The position numbers and the translations under genes are program-made. A DNA stretch of 64,000 nucleotides from Ectopseudomonas khazarica (lineage in GTDB: Bacteria; Pseudomonadota; Gammaproteobacteria; Pseudomonadales; Pseudomonadaceae), in assembly GCF_004521985.1 (NCBI RefSeq), contig NZ_SBHZ01000018.1:1-64000 (forward strand), in the 5' to 3' direction. A model generated the notes under the pieces. It was not told the origin of the DNA and did no database searches. It saw only the letters and a program-made list of their open reading frames with translations. Each line of letters begins with the position of its first letter. The first letter of the stretch is position 1. Below, one piece after another: positions 41,201 through 48,597 of this stretch.

Positions 41201-42171
41201 GTGGCGCTGACCACAGCATTGCGCCCGGCGTAGGTATCGGCACCCAGCTCGATCTCCTCGGCAGCGAGCTTGAGGTCATTGCTGGCCGCGACCCGCGCCA
41301 GGCTCAGCTTGCCGTTGGCATCGATCTGGATGTCCCCGGCACTGGCCGCCATGTCGCCGGCCAGCTTCACGCCCACACCCTGCTCGGTGCCGACCAGACG
41401 AATGGCACCTGCGTACATGCCGCCAAGAGCCGAGCTGTCGATGGCCAGCATCGGCTTGTCCGAGCCATCGTCAGCCTTGGCGGCCGCAGCCAGCGTGGTG
41501 GCATCCACGTCGTTGCGGCCGGTGATGATGTTGAGCTTCTTCGCGTGCAGTTCGGCGTTGATCTGCGCGCTGCGGGTAATCAGGTCGAACTGGTCGACGT
41601 TGCCGGCATTGAGGCCCGCACCTTCGATGGAAATCTGCCCGCCATCGACGTCGAAACGCTGCAGGCGACCGTCCTCGACGACCGGGCTACCGGTGCTGAG
41701 CGTGACGCGAGGCGTGTTGATGAAGCCGCAGCCATCGCAGGTGATGCCGTGCGGGTTGGCGACGATGACCGCAGCCGAGCGCCCGGCCACTTCCGTGTAG
41801 CCCCTGAGCTGGCTGGCGTTGCCGCCGGTGACTTCGTTGAGAATCAGCCCGGCGGCACCGTTCTTCAGGTTCGGGTTGCCAACCACGTAGCCGCCCAACT
41901 GGGTCTGCACCACGTTCTGCGCACTGTTGTTGAGGATCAGCCCCTGTTGACCGACGTTGTAGTCGGTGAACTTGTTGTGCGACAGGCCACTGCCATTGGG
42001 TGTGGCGATATTGACCATCGGCACACCGTTCTGCGCCTGGGTCACGGCGGTGTTGCCAGCGGCGGCCTGGTCGACTGCCAGCTGCGCCGCCGTGGCGACG
42101 ATCGGGTTGAGAAACAGTACGCCGGCAACAATCAGGGCGATGTTCTGATACAGGGGACTACGTACGTCCAT
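35275..42171 (-). CDS. cdiA: CdiA: two-partner-secreted contact-dependent inhibition toxin
   Basis: A 2298-residue filamentous-haemagglutinin-type exoprotein. A signal segment (SPLYQNIALIVAGVLFLNPI) is followed by the TPS secretion domain with NPNL and NPHGI motifs (about residues 45-290), then FHA-type beta-helix repeats, a second repeat block rich in AGGDIQN-type units, an Ala/Gly-rich stretch with DUF637 (NNRGNLGAVLSETFSSDNLK) and a pretoxin region. I find no VENN motif. The last 131 residues (from about KIKTEPGAIPDANEVRAG) match the CdiA_C tRNase type: RTADLHVDGLGSIDVYTP and AIEKKSNQ give a PD-(D/E)XK-like set. ATG at 42171 has GGAG upstream. Confidence 0.9.
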   Translation of the reverse strand: MDVRSPLYQNIALIVAGVLFLNPIVATAAQLAVDQAAAGNTAVTQAQNGVPMVNIATPNGSGLSHNKFTDYNVGQQGLILNNSAQNVVQTQLGGYVVGNPNLKNGAAGLILNEVTGGNASQLRGYTEVAGRSAAVIVANPHGITCDGCGFINTPRVTLSTGSPVVEDGRLQRFDVDGGQISIEGAGLNAGNVDQFDLITRSAQINAELHAKKLNIITGRNDVDATTLAAAAKADDGSDKPMLAIDSSALGGMYAGAIRLVGTEQGVGVKLAGDMAASAGDIQIDANGKLSLARVAASNDLKLAAEEIELGADTYAGRNAVVSATGKTQVKDSLAAGNRVEIGGGELDNQGVVEAGVKADGTLVSDSTLVLNSRSVTNRGELIARGSFEADVEVLDNSSGKLLSAGNANIQAAQLSNSQGQVIAQRNLELGGGALSNQDGEVLAAGELHVDAASLDNQSGAVAANVIDLKLSGVLSNAQGLIESSQALALAVDSVQNRDGRLRALASSDKSAFQVGNLFDNDQGLVEIGNAAFALASGSLSNQGGTMRHLGSQGFELNLADLGNAGGRFSTNGELSLSADDWNNTSELQAERLTLNIGQFTQTATGQLISRQSITANGDNWVNDGVIATDGTLDLTLTGRYQGNGALRSLGDLTFKAASAEFGSDAEAKSGGAARFELSGQLLSRGRLTAAQDMSLALGSLDNRGTLGGAGLLRIEADSLRNEQGLVFSGADMTLRTASLVNLFGDIYSLGALDVARDEQGGNLDLLENRSASIESTRDMTLRSTVLHNRKEVFDWQLAQTYGGISVVCYDCGGDHHNVDYLATERFEARVEEDSAAARIHSGANLLLKGSEVANRYSTLSAAGDIDIDADSLENTGATLASVERVRRYNTGRVTDGTDERFRDNYIHPYNAQPLPKVLPTALARWSLVSDIQTETPIGVAAPGIIQAGGDVRVQATQPITNDSILAHNAPQAGAEQTLETTISSATQPLVVQLNPQLPANTAQQAVDPIALPSFGLPQGQNGLFRTNTDPGHRYLIETNPAFADLKQFVSSDYMLGLLGFENDVAQKRLGDGLYEQRLLEQAIAARTGKRYLDGFTNNDAQFRYLMDNAIASKDALNLSVGIGLSSAQVAALTHDIVWLEEREVNGEKVLVPVLYLAQVGDRLAPSGALIQGQDVALISGGSLNNSGTLRATKSLDVNVANVTNSGLMQANQRLQLLATDSIRNAQGGIINGQDVSLIALTGDIRNERTISQQSVEGKGYSQLTSVVDKAAGIEAGNDLQLLAGGDIQNIGGNLKAGGDAKLNAGGDVIIAAAAEEQGSMRKDRRHFWSTTSTTQHGGDVQVGGDLAVTAGQDIAVVASSLKAESDISLDAGRDVTIAAAAHESSSEYHYKRSGKKVDKENSSVRQQTAVIEAGGDLDVLAEGNLILSASQLRVEGEAFLYAGEQLALLAAQNSDYYLYDMKKKGSWGSKKTQRDEVTTVRNVGSSITTGGDLTLVSEGDQLYQKARLESGGDLILDSGGAITFEAVKDLDQESHEKSSNSWAWTSAKGKGKTDETLKQSELIAQGDLVIQAVDGLKIDIKEVNRQSVSQTIDAMVKADPELAWLKEAEARGDVDWRQVKEVHDSFKYSHSGLGGAAAMIIAIVVAYLTAGAASGLVASAAGAGGASAGAAAGATAAGTAAGATAAGTAAASTSVWAAATATSAAGWANVAATAAISSAAGTAAVSTVNNRGNLGAVLSETFSSDNLKGYATSAITAGFTSGVLDSAFGVTGDNLNKVTKGFDLGKPSDIAKFGSYLGTQGAVQALAQTAIQGGSLGDNLQTALTAQVQHLLQASVFKNVGDFAEKANWAEGSPEKVALHAVIGGLLSEATGGDFKTGALAAGANELLIEQLSGVIKGDKRLEQTVSQLIGVAAATATGGDMAKAAELAKNATAYNRQLHSAEAKLLDELTQRDPERARAWDAAACALVSCAAGIPPSDPNYEFLTALQAEGAQYPELQVSLQESGLFSYSLSERFNDAVSSRGEGLYYTSAAGSVIGGAGGAIVSGVGGAGTCAVSLGLGCALGAVGFAGSVSQYSDGVDRLSSGYTSTEGQKVIDSFRPGTHPGDVSLAENVGDFVVSAAADLVLQRVGGKVVDRIASAVDGKLHVPKTDSGVVGDGPKATGTAGKIKTEPGAIPDANEVRAGQGLSGLGYDVTHQTTASAKGVQGQRTADLHVDGLGSIDVYTPKNLDPTKIVRAIEKKSNQAGGVLVQADLPSTDMSSIAARMWGKTNAQSIKTIFFQKPDGSLVRFDRPAGGG

Positions 42172-42203
42172 GTCGATACTCCAACCAGCCATCCGGCCGG
42201 CAA

Positions 42204-43889
42204 TCAGAAGAACAGGTCGAAACGGAAATAAACCGGGCGTTCGTCGCGCTCGATGGCGTCCGGACGCTCCAGGGAATGGGCAACGCTCACCGACGCGGCG
42301 AGGTGCTGGCCACGCAACGCGAATTCGACGGCGTTGCCGCTCATGCGTCCGCGTTGTTCCGGGTTATGGCGGCCGCCATGAATCACGCCGACGTCATAGG
42401 CCAGGGCCAGGCTGTATTCGTGGACGAAGGGGCGCAGTGCGTCCCAGGTCACCGCACGGCGCCAGCGCAGTTGATTGCGCCAGTAGCCGCCCGTATCGCC
42501 GGACAGCGATTCGTCCTTGAACCCGCGCACCGAGCTGAGACCACCGATGCTGATGCGTTGCGGGCTGAACAATACGTCCTCGCTCTTCTGGCCATAGGCG
42601 AGGCTGTCGAAGCTGAAGGACTCGCCCCACAGCTGGAACGGCTGCAGGTAGCTCAGGGTCAGGCTGTACTTGTTGTAGCGCGCCACCGGCTGGCTGCCTT
42701 GCGGATCGCCCGCGCGCTGGGCATCGAAGGCACCTATGCCTCGCTGCCAGCCGATATCCGCGTTGACGAAGGCCGAGCCGATACGCCGGCCATGGTTGAA
42801 ACCCAGCTCCGCTTCGGACAGGCGGGTGCTGGAGGTGTCGATGCGACTACCCAGAATGAAATTGTTGGTGCGCAGATGGCTGACACCGAGGTTGAATGCC
42901 GTCTTGCTGACGCTGTCGCGATGCAGCACGCGCTCGCCACGCAGGGCGTGGGTCTTGCTGTCGCCGTCCTGCTCGAAGAGAAAGCCATTGCCCTCGCTCT
43001 GCGTGCGGTAGTAGCTCTGGCTGTAGCTGTAACTGAAGTTCCACCAGCCGTAGGGCACCTGATAGATCAGGCTCTGGCTGTGGGAGTGACGATAGCTGTC
43101 ACTCACCGCATCGCGGCTGGCACGCAGGCTGAGCTGATCGGCCAGCCCCAGCGGACTGTCCCAGTCGAAGTTCAGGCCCCATTGCTGCTCGCCCGTGCTC
43201 GACTGCCCGTCGTTATGCCGAGTGAGGCCGGCACGCCAGGGCTTGCTGCGCTGCCCCTGCAACCTGACGCGACTGGCCCCTACGGCCTCGCCTGGCACCA
43301 GTTCCAGCTGAGCCTGGCGCGAAGGCAGGCGATTGAGCTGATCGACCAGTTGCTCCAGCTCGCGCAGATCCAGCACTTCGCCCGCCTGGCCCGGAAAGCC
43401 CATGGCCAGTTCACGCTCCGTGGCGAGTGCCGAACTGTCCAGCCCTTCCAGGTGACCTTCGACCACGATGACGCGCAATTCGCCCGAGGACAGATCCTGT
43501 TGCGGCAGGTAGGCACGCGAGGTCACGTAACCGCGGTCAATGTAGAACTGGGTGATGGCCTTGAGCAGCTCATTGAGCTGCCCGACGCCCAGGCACTGGC
43601 CGGTGAACCCCTGGAGGATGGTGCGCTGGTCGACCTCGCCGATCAGCTTGGCGCCCTCCAGGCGAATACGCCCGATGTCGAAACAACGTTCGTCTTCGAC
43701 CGGCGCAGGTTGCAGCTCGGGGGTTTTACCGGGCAGTTGCTGGAGCTCGTCCAGGCGCCGCTGCTGTTCCTGCAACAGGCGCTCCTGGCGGTCACGGATC
43801 AGCTCCCGGTCACCTGGCGTCTGTGCCAGGGCAATAGCGGGGAGGGCAACACACAGCCATACGGCCAAAGGGCTACAACGGAAAGGCAT
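42204..43889 (-). CDS. cdiB: CdiB: outer-membrane TpsB transporter
   Basis: A 561-residue Omp85-superfamily protein (ShlB/FhaC/HecB). A signal peptide (MPFRCSPLAVWLCVALPAIALA) is followed by the plug-helix region (LIRDRQERLLQEQQRRLDEL), two POTRA domains (about residues 65-225) and a 16-strand barrel. The barrel loop-6 motif VRGF is in GGLSSVRGFKDESLSGDTGG (near 450), and the protein ends in Phe (YFRFDLFF), as outer-membrane barrels do. It secretes CdiA encoded 33 bp downstream. Confidence 0.95.
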   Translation of the reverse strand: MPFRCSPLAVWLCVALPAIALAQTPGDRELIRDRQERLLQEQQRRLDELQQLPGKTPELQPAPVEDERCFDIGRIRLEGAKLIGEVDQRTILQGFTGQCLGVGQLNELLKAITQFYIDRGYVTSRAYLPQQDLSSGELRVIVVEGHLEGLDSSALATERELAMGFPGQAGEVLDLRELEQLVDQLNRLPSRQAQLELVPGEAVGASRVRLQGQRSKPWRAGLTRHNDGQSSTGEQQWGLNFDWDSPLGLADQLSLRASRDAVSDSYRHSHSQSLIYQVPYGWWNFSYSYSQSYYRTQSEGNGFLFEQDGDSKTHALRGERVLHRDSVSKTAFNLGVSHLRTNNFILGSRIDTSSTRLSEAELGFNHGRRIGSAFVNADIGWQRGIGAFDAQRAGDPQGSQPVARYNKYSLTLSYLQPFQLWGESFSFDSLAYGQKSEDVLFSPQRISIGGLSSVRGFKDESLSGDTGGYWRNQLRWRRAVTWDALRPFVHEYSLALAYDVGVIHGGRHNPEQRGRMSGNAVEFALRGQHLAASVSVAHSLERPDAIERDERPVYFRFDLFF

Positions 43890-44072
43890 GCCTTCAGTCC
43901 TTTGAATAGCAAAAAAACGGCGTCGGGAAATCGGCGCGAATTAGAGCATATGGCATCCTGCCATCAAAGGTTCACTTGATGAGTGGCATAGGACTAGATC
44001 CTAAAAGCGCGCCCCTATCCGACGAACGGCATATTGCCACTACAAAGGAGGCGTGCCGCCTACGACCCTCGC
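43890..44072. other. Intergenic region upstream of cdiB, right boundary of the island
   Basis: About 180 bp hold the presumed cdiBA promoter and the 3' end of the reductase gene region. AGGACTAGATCCT near 43990 is a short dyad. No gene or tRNA is visible. Confidence 0.4.
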
Positions 44073-45038
44073 TCAGCGCGGTGCGTAGGCGAACACATCG
44101 GCGCGCATCTGGTGCGCGTCCATCCCGGCGTCGACCAGCGCATCGAGCGTGGCGTAGACCATGGCCGGGGAACCGCTGGCGTAGACGTGCAGCTCCTTGA
44201 GGTCGGAGAAGTCTTCGCGCACCGCTTCGTGCAACAGACCACAACGACCCTGCCAGCCACATTGGTCGCTGACCACCTGATGCAGATGCAGATTGGCCAG
44301 TTGCTGCCACTCGGCCCAATGCGGCAGCTGATAGAAGTCGTCGGGACGACGTGCGCCCCAGTACAGGTGCACCGGGTGGGCGAAGCCGCTGGCGCGGCAG
44401 TGTTCGATCAGGCTGTGCATCTGACCCATGCCGGTGCCGGCGGCGATCAGCACCAGCGGTCCTGCCGGCAGTTCGGCCAGGTGGGTATCGCCATAGGGCA
44501 TCTGCACGCGGGCAAAGCCGTGTTCGCGCAGGTGCTCGAGCAGCAGGCGGGTGCTGTCTTCACGCGCCAGGATGTGCAATTCCAGTTCGCGACCGGAATG
44601 CGGTGCCGACGCCAGGGAGAAAGCGGCCATCTCGCCGTCCGGGCGCTGCAGCAGCAGGTATTGCCCGGCGTGATAGCGCGGCACCTTGCCGGCGGGCGTG
44701 CGCAGGCGCACGCGATAGACGTCGCCGCCCACGTCGAGGCACTCGATCATCTGGCAATTCAGCTCACGCACCGGCAGCTCGCCCGGCGCCAGCACGCCAT
44801 CCCAGTGCAGCACGCAATCTTCCAGCGGCTCGGCCAGACAAGTGAACAGCTCGCCATGGTCCAGTTCGACACCGGACTGCAGCACCCGCCCCTCGACCAG
44901 CAGCGCCGCACAGATATGGCAGTTACCGTTGCGGCAGCTTTGCGGGCACTCGTAGCCCAGGCGCCGGGCGCCGTCGAGGATGCGCTCGCCCGGCTGCAGG
45001 GCCAGGGTGACGCCGGAAGGTTGCAGGGTGACATTCAT
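44073..45038 (-). CDS. 2Fe-2S ferredoxin/FAD/NAD(P) reductase
   Basis: A 321-residue fused reductase: N-terminal plant-type ferredoxin with CRNGNCHIC (C-x4-C-x2-C) and the fourth cysteine in LFTCLAEP (near residue 65), then FAD domain (YHAGQYLLLQRPDG) and NAD domain (LIAAGTGMGQMHSLIEH). It overlaps the ubiD stop by ATGA, so it is translated with ubiD. Its role is unproven; co-transcription with a prenylated-flavin decarboxylase hints at an electron supply for flavin reduction. Corresponds to PAO1 PA5236. A longer frame upstream lies inside ubiD and is rejected. Confidence 0.85.
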   Translation of the reverse strand: MNVTLQPSGVTLALQPGERILDGARRLGYECPQSCRNGNCHICAALLVEGRVLQSGVELDHGELFTCLAEPLEDCVLHWDGVLAPGELPVRELNCQMIECLDVGGDVYRVRLRTPAGKVPRYHAGQYLLLQRPDGEMAAFSLASAPHSGRELELHILAREDSTRLLLEHLREHGFARVQMPYGDTHLAELPAGPLVLIAAGTGMGQMHSLIEHCRASGFAHPVHLYWGARRPDDFYQLPHWAEWQQLANLHLHQVVSDQCGWQGRCGLLHEAVREDFSDLKELHVYASGSPAMVYATLDALVDAGMDAHQMRADVFAYAPR

Positions 45039-46504
45039 CAATCGATTCCCAGCTCGCTCCACAACGCATCGACCCGCGCCACTACCGCAGGGTCCTTCTC
45101 GATGGCACGACCCCATTCGCGCGTGGTCTCGCCCGGCCACTTGTGGGTGGCGTCCAGGCCCATCTTCGAGCCCAGGCCGGAGATCGGCGAGGCGAAGTCG
45201 AGGTAGTCGATCGGCGTGTTGTCGATCATCACCGTGTCGCGCTTGGGGTCCATGCGCGTGGTAATCGCCCAGATCACGTCGTTCCAGTCCCGTGCGTTGA
45301 TGTCGTCGTCGGTGACGATAACGAACTTGGTGTACATGAACTGTCGCAGGAACGACCACACACCGAGCATTACGCGCTTGGCGTGGCCGGGGTACTGCTT
45401 CTTCATGGTCACCACCGCCATGCGGTAGGAACATCCTTCCGGCGGCAGGTAGAAGTCGGTGATCTCCGGGAACTGCTTCTGCAGGATCGGTACGAACACC
45501 TCGTTCAGCGCCACGCCGAGAATCGCCGGCTCATCGGGCGGGCGGCCGGTGTAGGTGCTGTGGTAGATCGGCTCGCGGCGGCGGGTGATGCGCTCGACGG
45601 TGAACACCGGGAAGGTATCGACCTCGTTGTAGTAGCCGGTGTGATCGCCGTAGGGCCCCTCCGGTGCGGTTTCGCCCGGATGGATCACGCCCTCCAGCAC
45701 GATCTCGGCACTGGCCGGCACCTGCAGCTCGCTGCCGACGGCCTTGATCAGCTCGGTGCGATGACCACGCAGCAGCCCGGCGAAGGCGTACTCGGAAAGG
45801 GTATCGGGCACCGGGGTGACCGCGCCGAGGATGGTCGCCGGGTCAGCACCCAGCGCCACGCAGACCGGGTACGGTTTGTCCGGGTGCTTCTGGCACCATT
45901 CGCGGTAGTCCAGCGCACCGCCACGGTGGCTGAGCCAGCGCATGATCACCTTGTTGCGGCCGATCACCTGCTGGCGGTAGATGCCGAGGTTCTGCCGTTC
46001 CTTGTTCGGGCCCTTGGTGATGGTCAGGCCCCAGGTGATCAGCGGCGCCACGTCGCCTGGCCAGCAGTGCTGGATCGGCAGCTTGCCCAGATCGACGTCG
46101 TCACCCTCCTCGATCACCTCATGGCAGGGTGCGTCCTTGACCACCTTGGGCGCCATGGAGATGACCTTCTTGAAGATCGGCAGCTTGCTCCAGGCATCCT
46201 TGAGGCCTTTCGGCGGCTCGGGCTCCTTGAGGAAGGCCAGCAACTTGCCGATCTCGCGCAGCTCGGACACATCCTCGGCGCCCATGCCCAGCGCCACGCG
46301 CTTGGGCGTGCCGAACAGGTTGCCGAGCACCGGCACGTCGAAGCCCGTGGGCTTTTCGAACAGCAGCGCCGGACCACCCTTGCGCAGGGTGCGGTCGCAG
46401 ATTTCGGTCATTTCCAGAACGGGGGATACCGGGGTCTGGATGCGCTTGAGTTCGCCGCGCTTTTCCAGTTCACGGATGAAGTCGCGCAGGTCGCGATACT
46501 GCAT
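45038..46504 (-). CDS. ubiD: 4-hydroxy-3-polyprenylbenzoate decarboxylase UbiD
   Basis: A 488-residue decarboxylase dependent on prenylated FMN: MQYRDLRDFIRELEKRGELK, GNLFGTPKRVALGMG (near residue 60), NLGIYRQQVIGRNKVIMRWL with SHRGGALDYREW (near 175-200) and EGPYGDHTGYYNEV (near 280) carrying the conserved Glu-Arg-Glu chemistry. It removes the ring carboxylate in ubiquinone synthesis. Length and ends are normal. It is transcribed away from rho-independent hairpin 46598-46617 and precedes the reductase gene. Confidence 0.95.
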   Translation of the reverse strand: MQYRDLRDFIRELEKRGELKRIQTPVSPVLEMTEICDRTLRKGGPALLFEKPTGFDVPVLGNLFGTPKRVALGMGAEDVSELREIGKLLAFLKEPEPPKGLKDAWSKLPIFKKVISMAPKVVKDAPCHEVIEEGDDVDLGKLPIQHCWPGDVAPLITWGLTITKGPNKERQNLGIYRQQVIGRNKVIMRWLSHRGGALDYREWCQKHPDKPYPVCVALGADPATILGAVTPVPDTLSEYAFAGLLRGHRTELIKAVGSELQVPASAEIVLEGVIHPGETAPEGPYGDHTGYYNEVDTFPVFTVERITRRREPIYHSTYTGRPPDEPAILGVALNEVFVPILQKQFPEITDFYLPPEGCSYRMAVVTMKKQYPGHAKRVMLGVWSFLRQFMYTKFVIVTDDDINARDWNDVIWAITTRMDPKRDTVMIDNTPIDYLDFASPISGLGSKMGLDATHKWPGETTREWGRAIEKDPAVVARVDALWSELGID

Positions 46505-46597
46505 GCAGGAGCCTCGTGTCGGGCTGGCTTGGGTCAGCCGTAAAGTTTAGCGCCGAAGTCGGGCTTTCAGAAGGCTTGAAAGCCTCCAGATACGACA

Positions 46598-46617
46598 AGG
46601 CCGGGTTTCCCCGGCCT
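46598..46617 (-). terminator. Hairpin after rho
   Basis: AGGCCGGG (46598-46605) pairs with CCCGGCCT (46610-46617). It follows the rho stop by 19 bp on the minus strand; the T-run is weak (TGTCGTAT). Confidence 0.55.
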
Positions 46618-46636
46618 CGTGGCACAGCGCAAGGTC

Positions 46637-47896
46637 TTACTTGCGCTTCATCGACAGGAAGAACTCGTCGTTGGTCTTCGTCGCTTTCAGCTTGTCGATG
46701 AGGAACTCGATGGCGGCGATCTCGTCCATCGGGTGCAGCAGCTTGCGCAGAATCCACATGCGCGACAGCTCTTCCTCGCCGGTCAGCAACTCTTCACGAC
46801 GGGTGCCCGACTTGTTGATATTGATCGCCGGGAAGGTGCGCTTCTCGGCCACGCGACGGTCGAGGATCAGCTCCATGTTGCCGGTGCCCTTGAATTCCTC
46901 GTAGATCACTTCGTCCATCTTCGAGCCGGTCTCGATCAGCGCGGTGGCGAGGATGGTCAGCGAGCCGCCTTCCTCGATGTTGCGCGCGGCACCGAAGAAG
47001 CGCTTCGGCTTCTCCAGGGCATGGGCGTCGACACCACCGGTCAGCACCTTGCCGGAGCTCGGGATCACGGTGTTGTAGGCACGTGCCAGACGGGTGATGG
47101 AGTCGAGCAGGATGACCACATCCTTCTTGTGCTCGACCAGGCGCTTGGCCTTCTCGATGACCATCTCGGCAACCTGCACGTGGCGGGTCGGCGGCTCGTC
47201 GAAGGTGGAGGCGACCACTTCGCCGCGCACGGTGCGCTGCATCTCGGTCACTTCTTCCGGACGCTCGTCGATCAGCAGGACGATCAGGTGCACTTCCGGG
47301 TTGTTGCGCGTGATGTTCGACGCGATGTTCTGCAGCATGATGGTCTTGCCCGCCTTCGGCGGGGCGACGATCAGGCCACGCTGGCCCTTGCCGATCGGCG
47401 CGCAGAGGTCGATCACACGGCCGGTGATGTCCTCGGTGGAGCCGTTGCCGGCCTCCATGGTCAGGCGCTTGTTGGGGAACAGCGGCGTCAGGTTCTCGAA
47501 GAGAATCTTGCTCTTGGCGTTCTCCGGGCGGTCGAAGTTGATGCTGTCGACCTTGAGCAGGGCGAAGTAACGCTCGCCTTCTTTCGGCGGGCGGATCTTG
47601 CCGACGATGGTGTCACCGGTACGCAGGTTGAAGCGGCGGATCTGGCTGGGCGAGACATAGATGTCGTCCGGGCCGGCCAGGTAGGAGGAGTCCGCGCTGC
47701 GCAGGAAGCCGAAACCGTCCTGGAGGATCTCCAGCACGCCGTCACCGGAAATTTCCTCGCCGCTTTTGGCATGCTTCTTCAGCAGGGCGAAGATGATGTC
47801 CTGTTTGCGCGAACGGGCCATGTTTTCCAGGCCCATCTGTTCGGCCATGTCCAGCAGTTCGGCAATCGGCTTTTGCTTGAGTTCGGTCAGATTCAT
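46637..47896 (-). CDS. rho: Transcription termination factor Rho
   Basis: A 419-residue hexameric RNA helicase: N-terminal helical domain (MNLTELKQKPIAELLDMAEQ), cold-shock RNA-binding domain with GDGVLEILQDGFGFLRS (near residue 52), Walker A in VAPPKAGKTIMLQ (near 180) and the Q/R-loop region TGGVDAHALEKPKRFFGAARNIEEGGS (near 285). Length equals E. coli Rho. It is a single gene between ubiD and trxA, as in PAO1. Confidence 0.97.
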   Translation of the reverse strand: MNLTELKQKPIAELLDMAEQMGLENMARSRKQDIIFALLKKHAKSGEEISGDGVLEILQDGFGFLRSADSSYLAGPDDIYVSPSQIRRFNLRTGDTIVGKIRPPKEGERYFALLKVDSINFDRPENAKSKILFENLTPLFPNKRLTMEAGNGSTEDITGRVIDLCAPIGKGQRGLIVAPPKAGKTIMLQNIASNITRNNPEVHLIVLLIDERPEEVTEMQRTVRGEVVASTFDEPPTRHVQVAEMVIEKAKRLVEHKKDVVILLDSITRLARAYNTVIPSSGKVLTGGVDAHALEKPKRFFGAARNIEEGGSLTILATALIETGSKMDEVIYEEFKGTGNMELILDRRVAEKRTFPAININKSGTRREELLTGEEELSRMWILRKLLHPMDEIAAIEFLIDKLKATKTNDEFFLSMKRK

Positions 47897-48074
47897 AGGA
47901 ATGACGTGATCATCGAGAGGGGAAGAAAGCTGTTAGCTTGAGAGGCCGCGCCGCAGAGAAGGCGACAGGATCGCGAACGAGTTCGTATAGGAATGAATCG
48001 GCGACGGCGTGCAGAGGGCTGCATAGAAAATGCAGCGAGGCCGAATTTAACACCACGAAAATACAGCGTCTACC

Positions 48075-48110
48075 CCAAAAAACGCAAAACCCCGCAAAAA
48101 GCGGGGTCTT
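48075..48110 (-). terminator. Terminator after trxA
   Basis: On the minus strand ACCCCGC, TTTTT, GCGGGGT is followed by TTTGCGTTTTTT. The stem is at 48089-48095 and 48101-48107. Confidence 0.9.
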
Positions 48111-48123
48111 CATCAGGCAGCGT

Positions 48124-48157
48124 GGGGTGGATGACGCTGATCTCATCCACCACCCTG
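48124..48157. repeat. Single copy of the GGTGGATGA hairpin repeat
   Basis: GGTGGATGA (48126-48134) pairs with TCATCCACC (48143-48151). The same unit is present seven times in tandem at 56738-57412. It lies between the trxA stop and its terminator. Confidence 0.7.
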
Positions 48158-48161
48158 CGAC

Positions 48162-48488
48162 TCAGATGTTGCTGTCGAGGAACGCAGCCAGTTGCGACTT
48201 GGACAGGGCGCCGACCTTGGTCGCCTCGACGTTGCCGTTCTTGAACAGCATCAGGGTCGGGATACCGCGTACGCCGTACTTCGGCGGGGTTTCCTGGTTC
48301 TCGTCGATGTTGAGTTTGCACACCTTGAGTTTGCCCTGGTATTCCTTGGCGATCTCGTCCAGCACCGGTGCAATCATCTTGCACGGGCCGCACCACTCAG
48401 CCCAGTAGTCGACCAGAACCGGACCCTCAGCCTGGATGACGTCCTGGTCGAAGCTGGCGTCGCTGACGTTGGTGATGAATTCGCTCAT
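48162..48488 (-). CDS. trxA: Thioredoxin 1
   Basis: A 108-residue thioredoxin with the active site WCGPC (near residues 32-36), VDYWAEWCGPCKMIAP, and the cis-proline segment GVRGIPTLMLFKNG (near 70). It reduces disulfides in cytoplasmic proteins. The start at 48488 has GGAGA upstream; in-frame codons up to 48530 would add 14 atypical residues. Confidence 0.97.
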   Translation of the reverse strand: MSEFITNVSDASFDQDVIQAEGPVLVDYWAEWCGPCKMIAPVLDEIAKEYQGKLKVCKLNIDENQETPPKYGVRGIPTLMLFKNGNVEATKVGALSKSQLAAFLDSNI

Positions 48489-48597
48489 GAGAGTCTCCGT
48501 ATATTCGGAAGCAAAAAGTGGCGACATCATAGCCCGGCTTGAGTGTCACCGAAAGGCGCTGGCGATTGAGCCTTTCAATACCCCTGTGGGGTACGCC

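Noticed and set aside
40099..42231. A 710-codon open frame antisense to cdiA
   Set aside because: Composition shadow of the repetitive FHA-type gene; no recognisable domain, and the cdiA frame has signal peptide, TPS domain and repeats.
30064..44072. tRNA gene, integrase or attachment site at the island borders
   Set aside because: None could be found by eye on either strand; the island borders hold only hairpins, the decayed transposase and the cdiB promoter region.
44073..45434. Longer start for the ferredoxin reductase reaching into ubiD
   Set aside because: The extra 132 codons overlap ubiD and show no domain; the ATG at 45038 begins a standard ferredoxin and is coupled to the ubiD stop.
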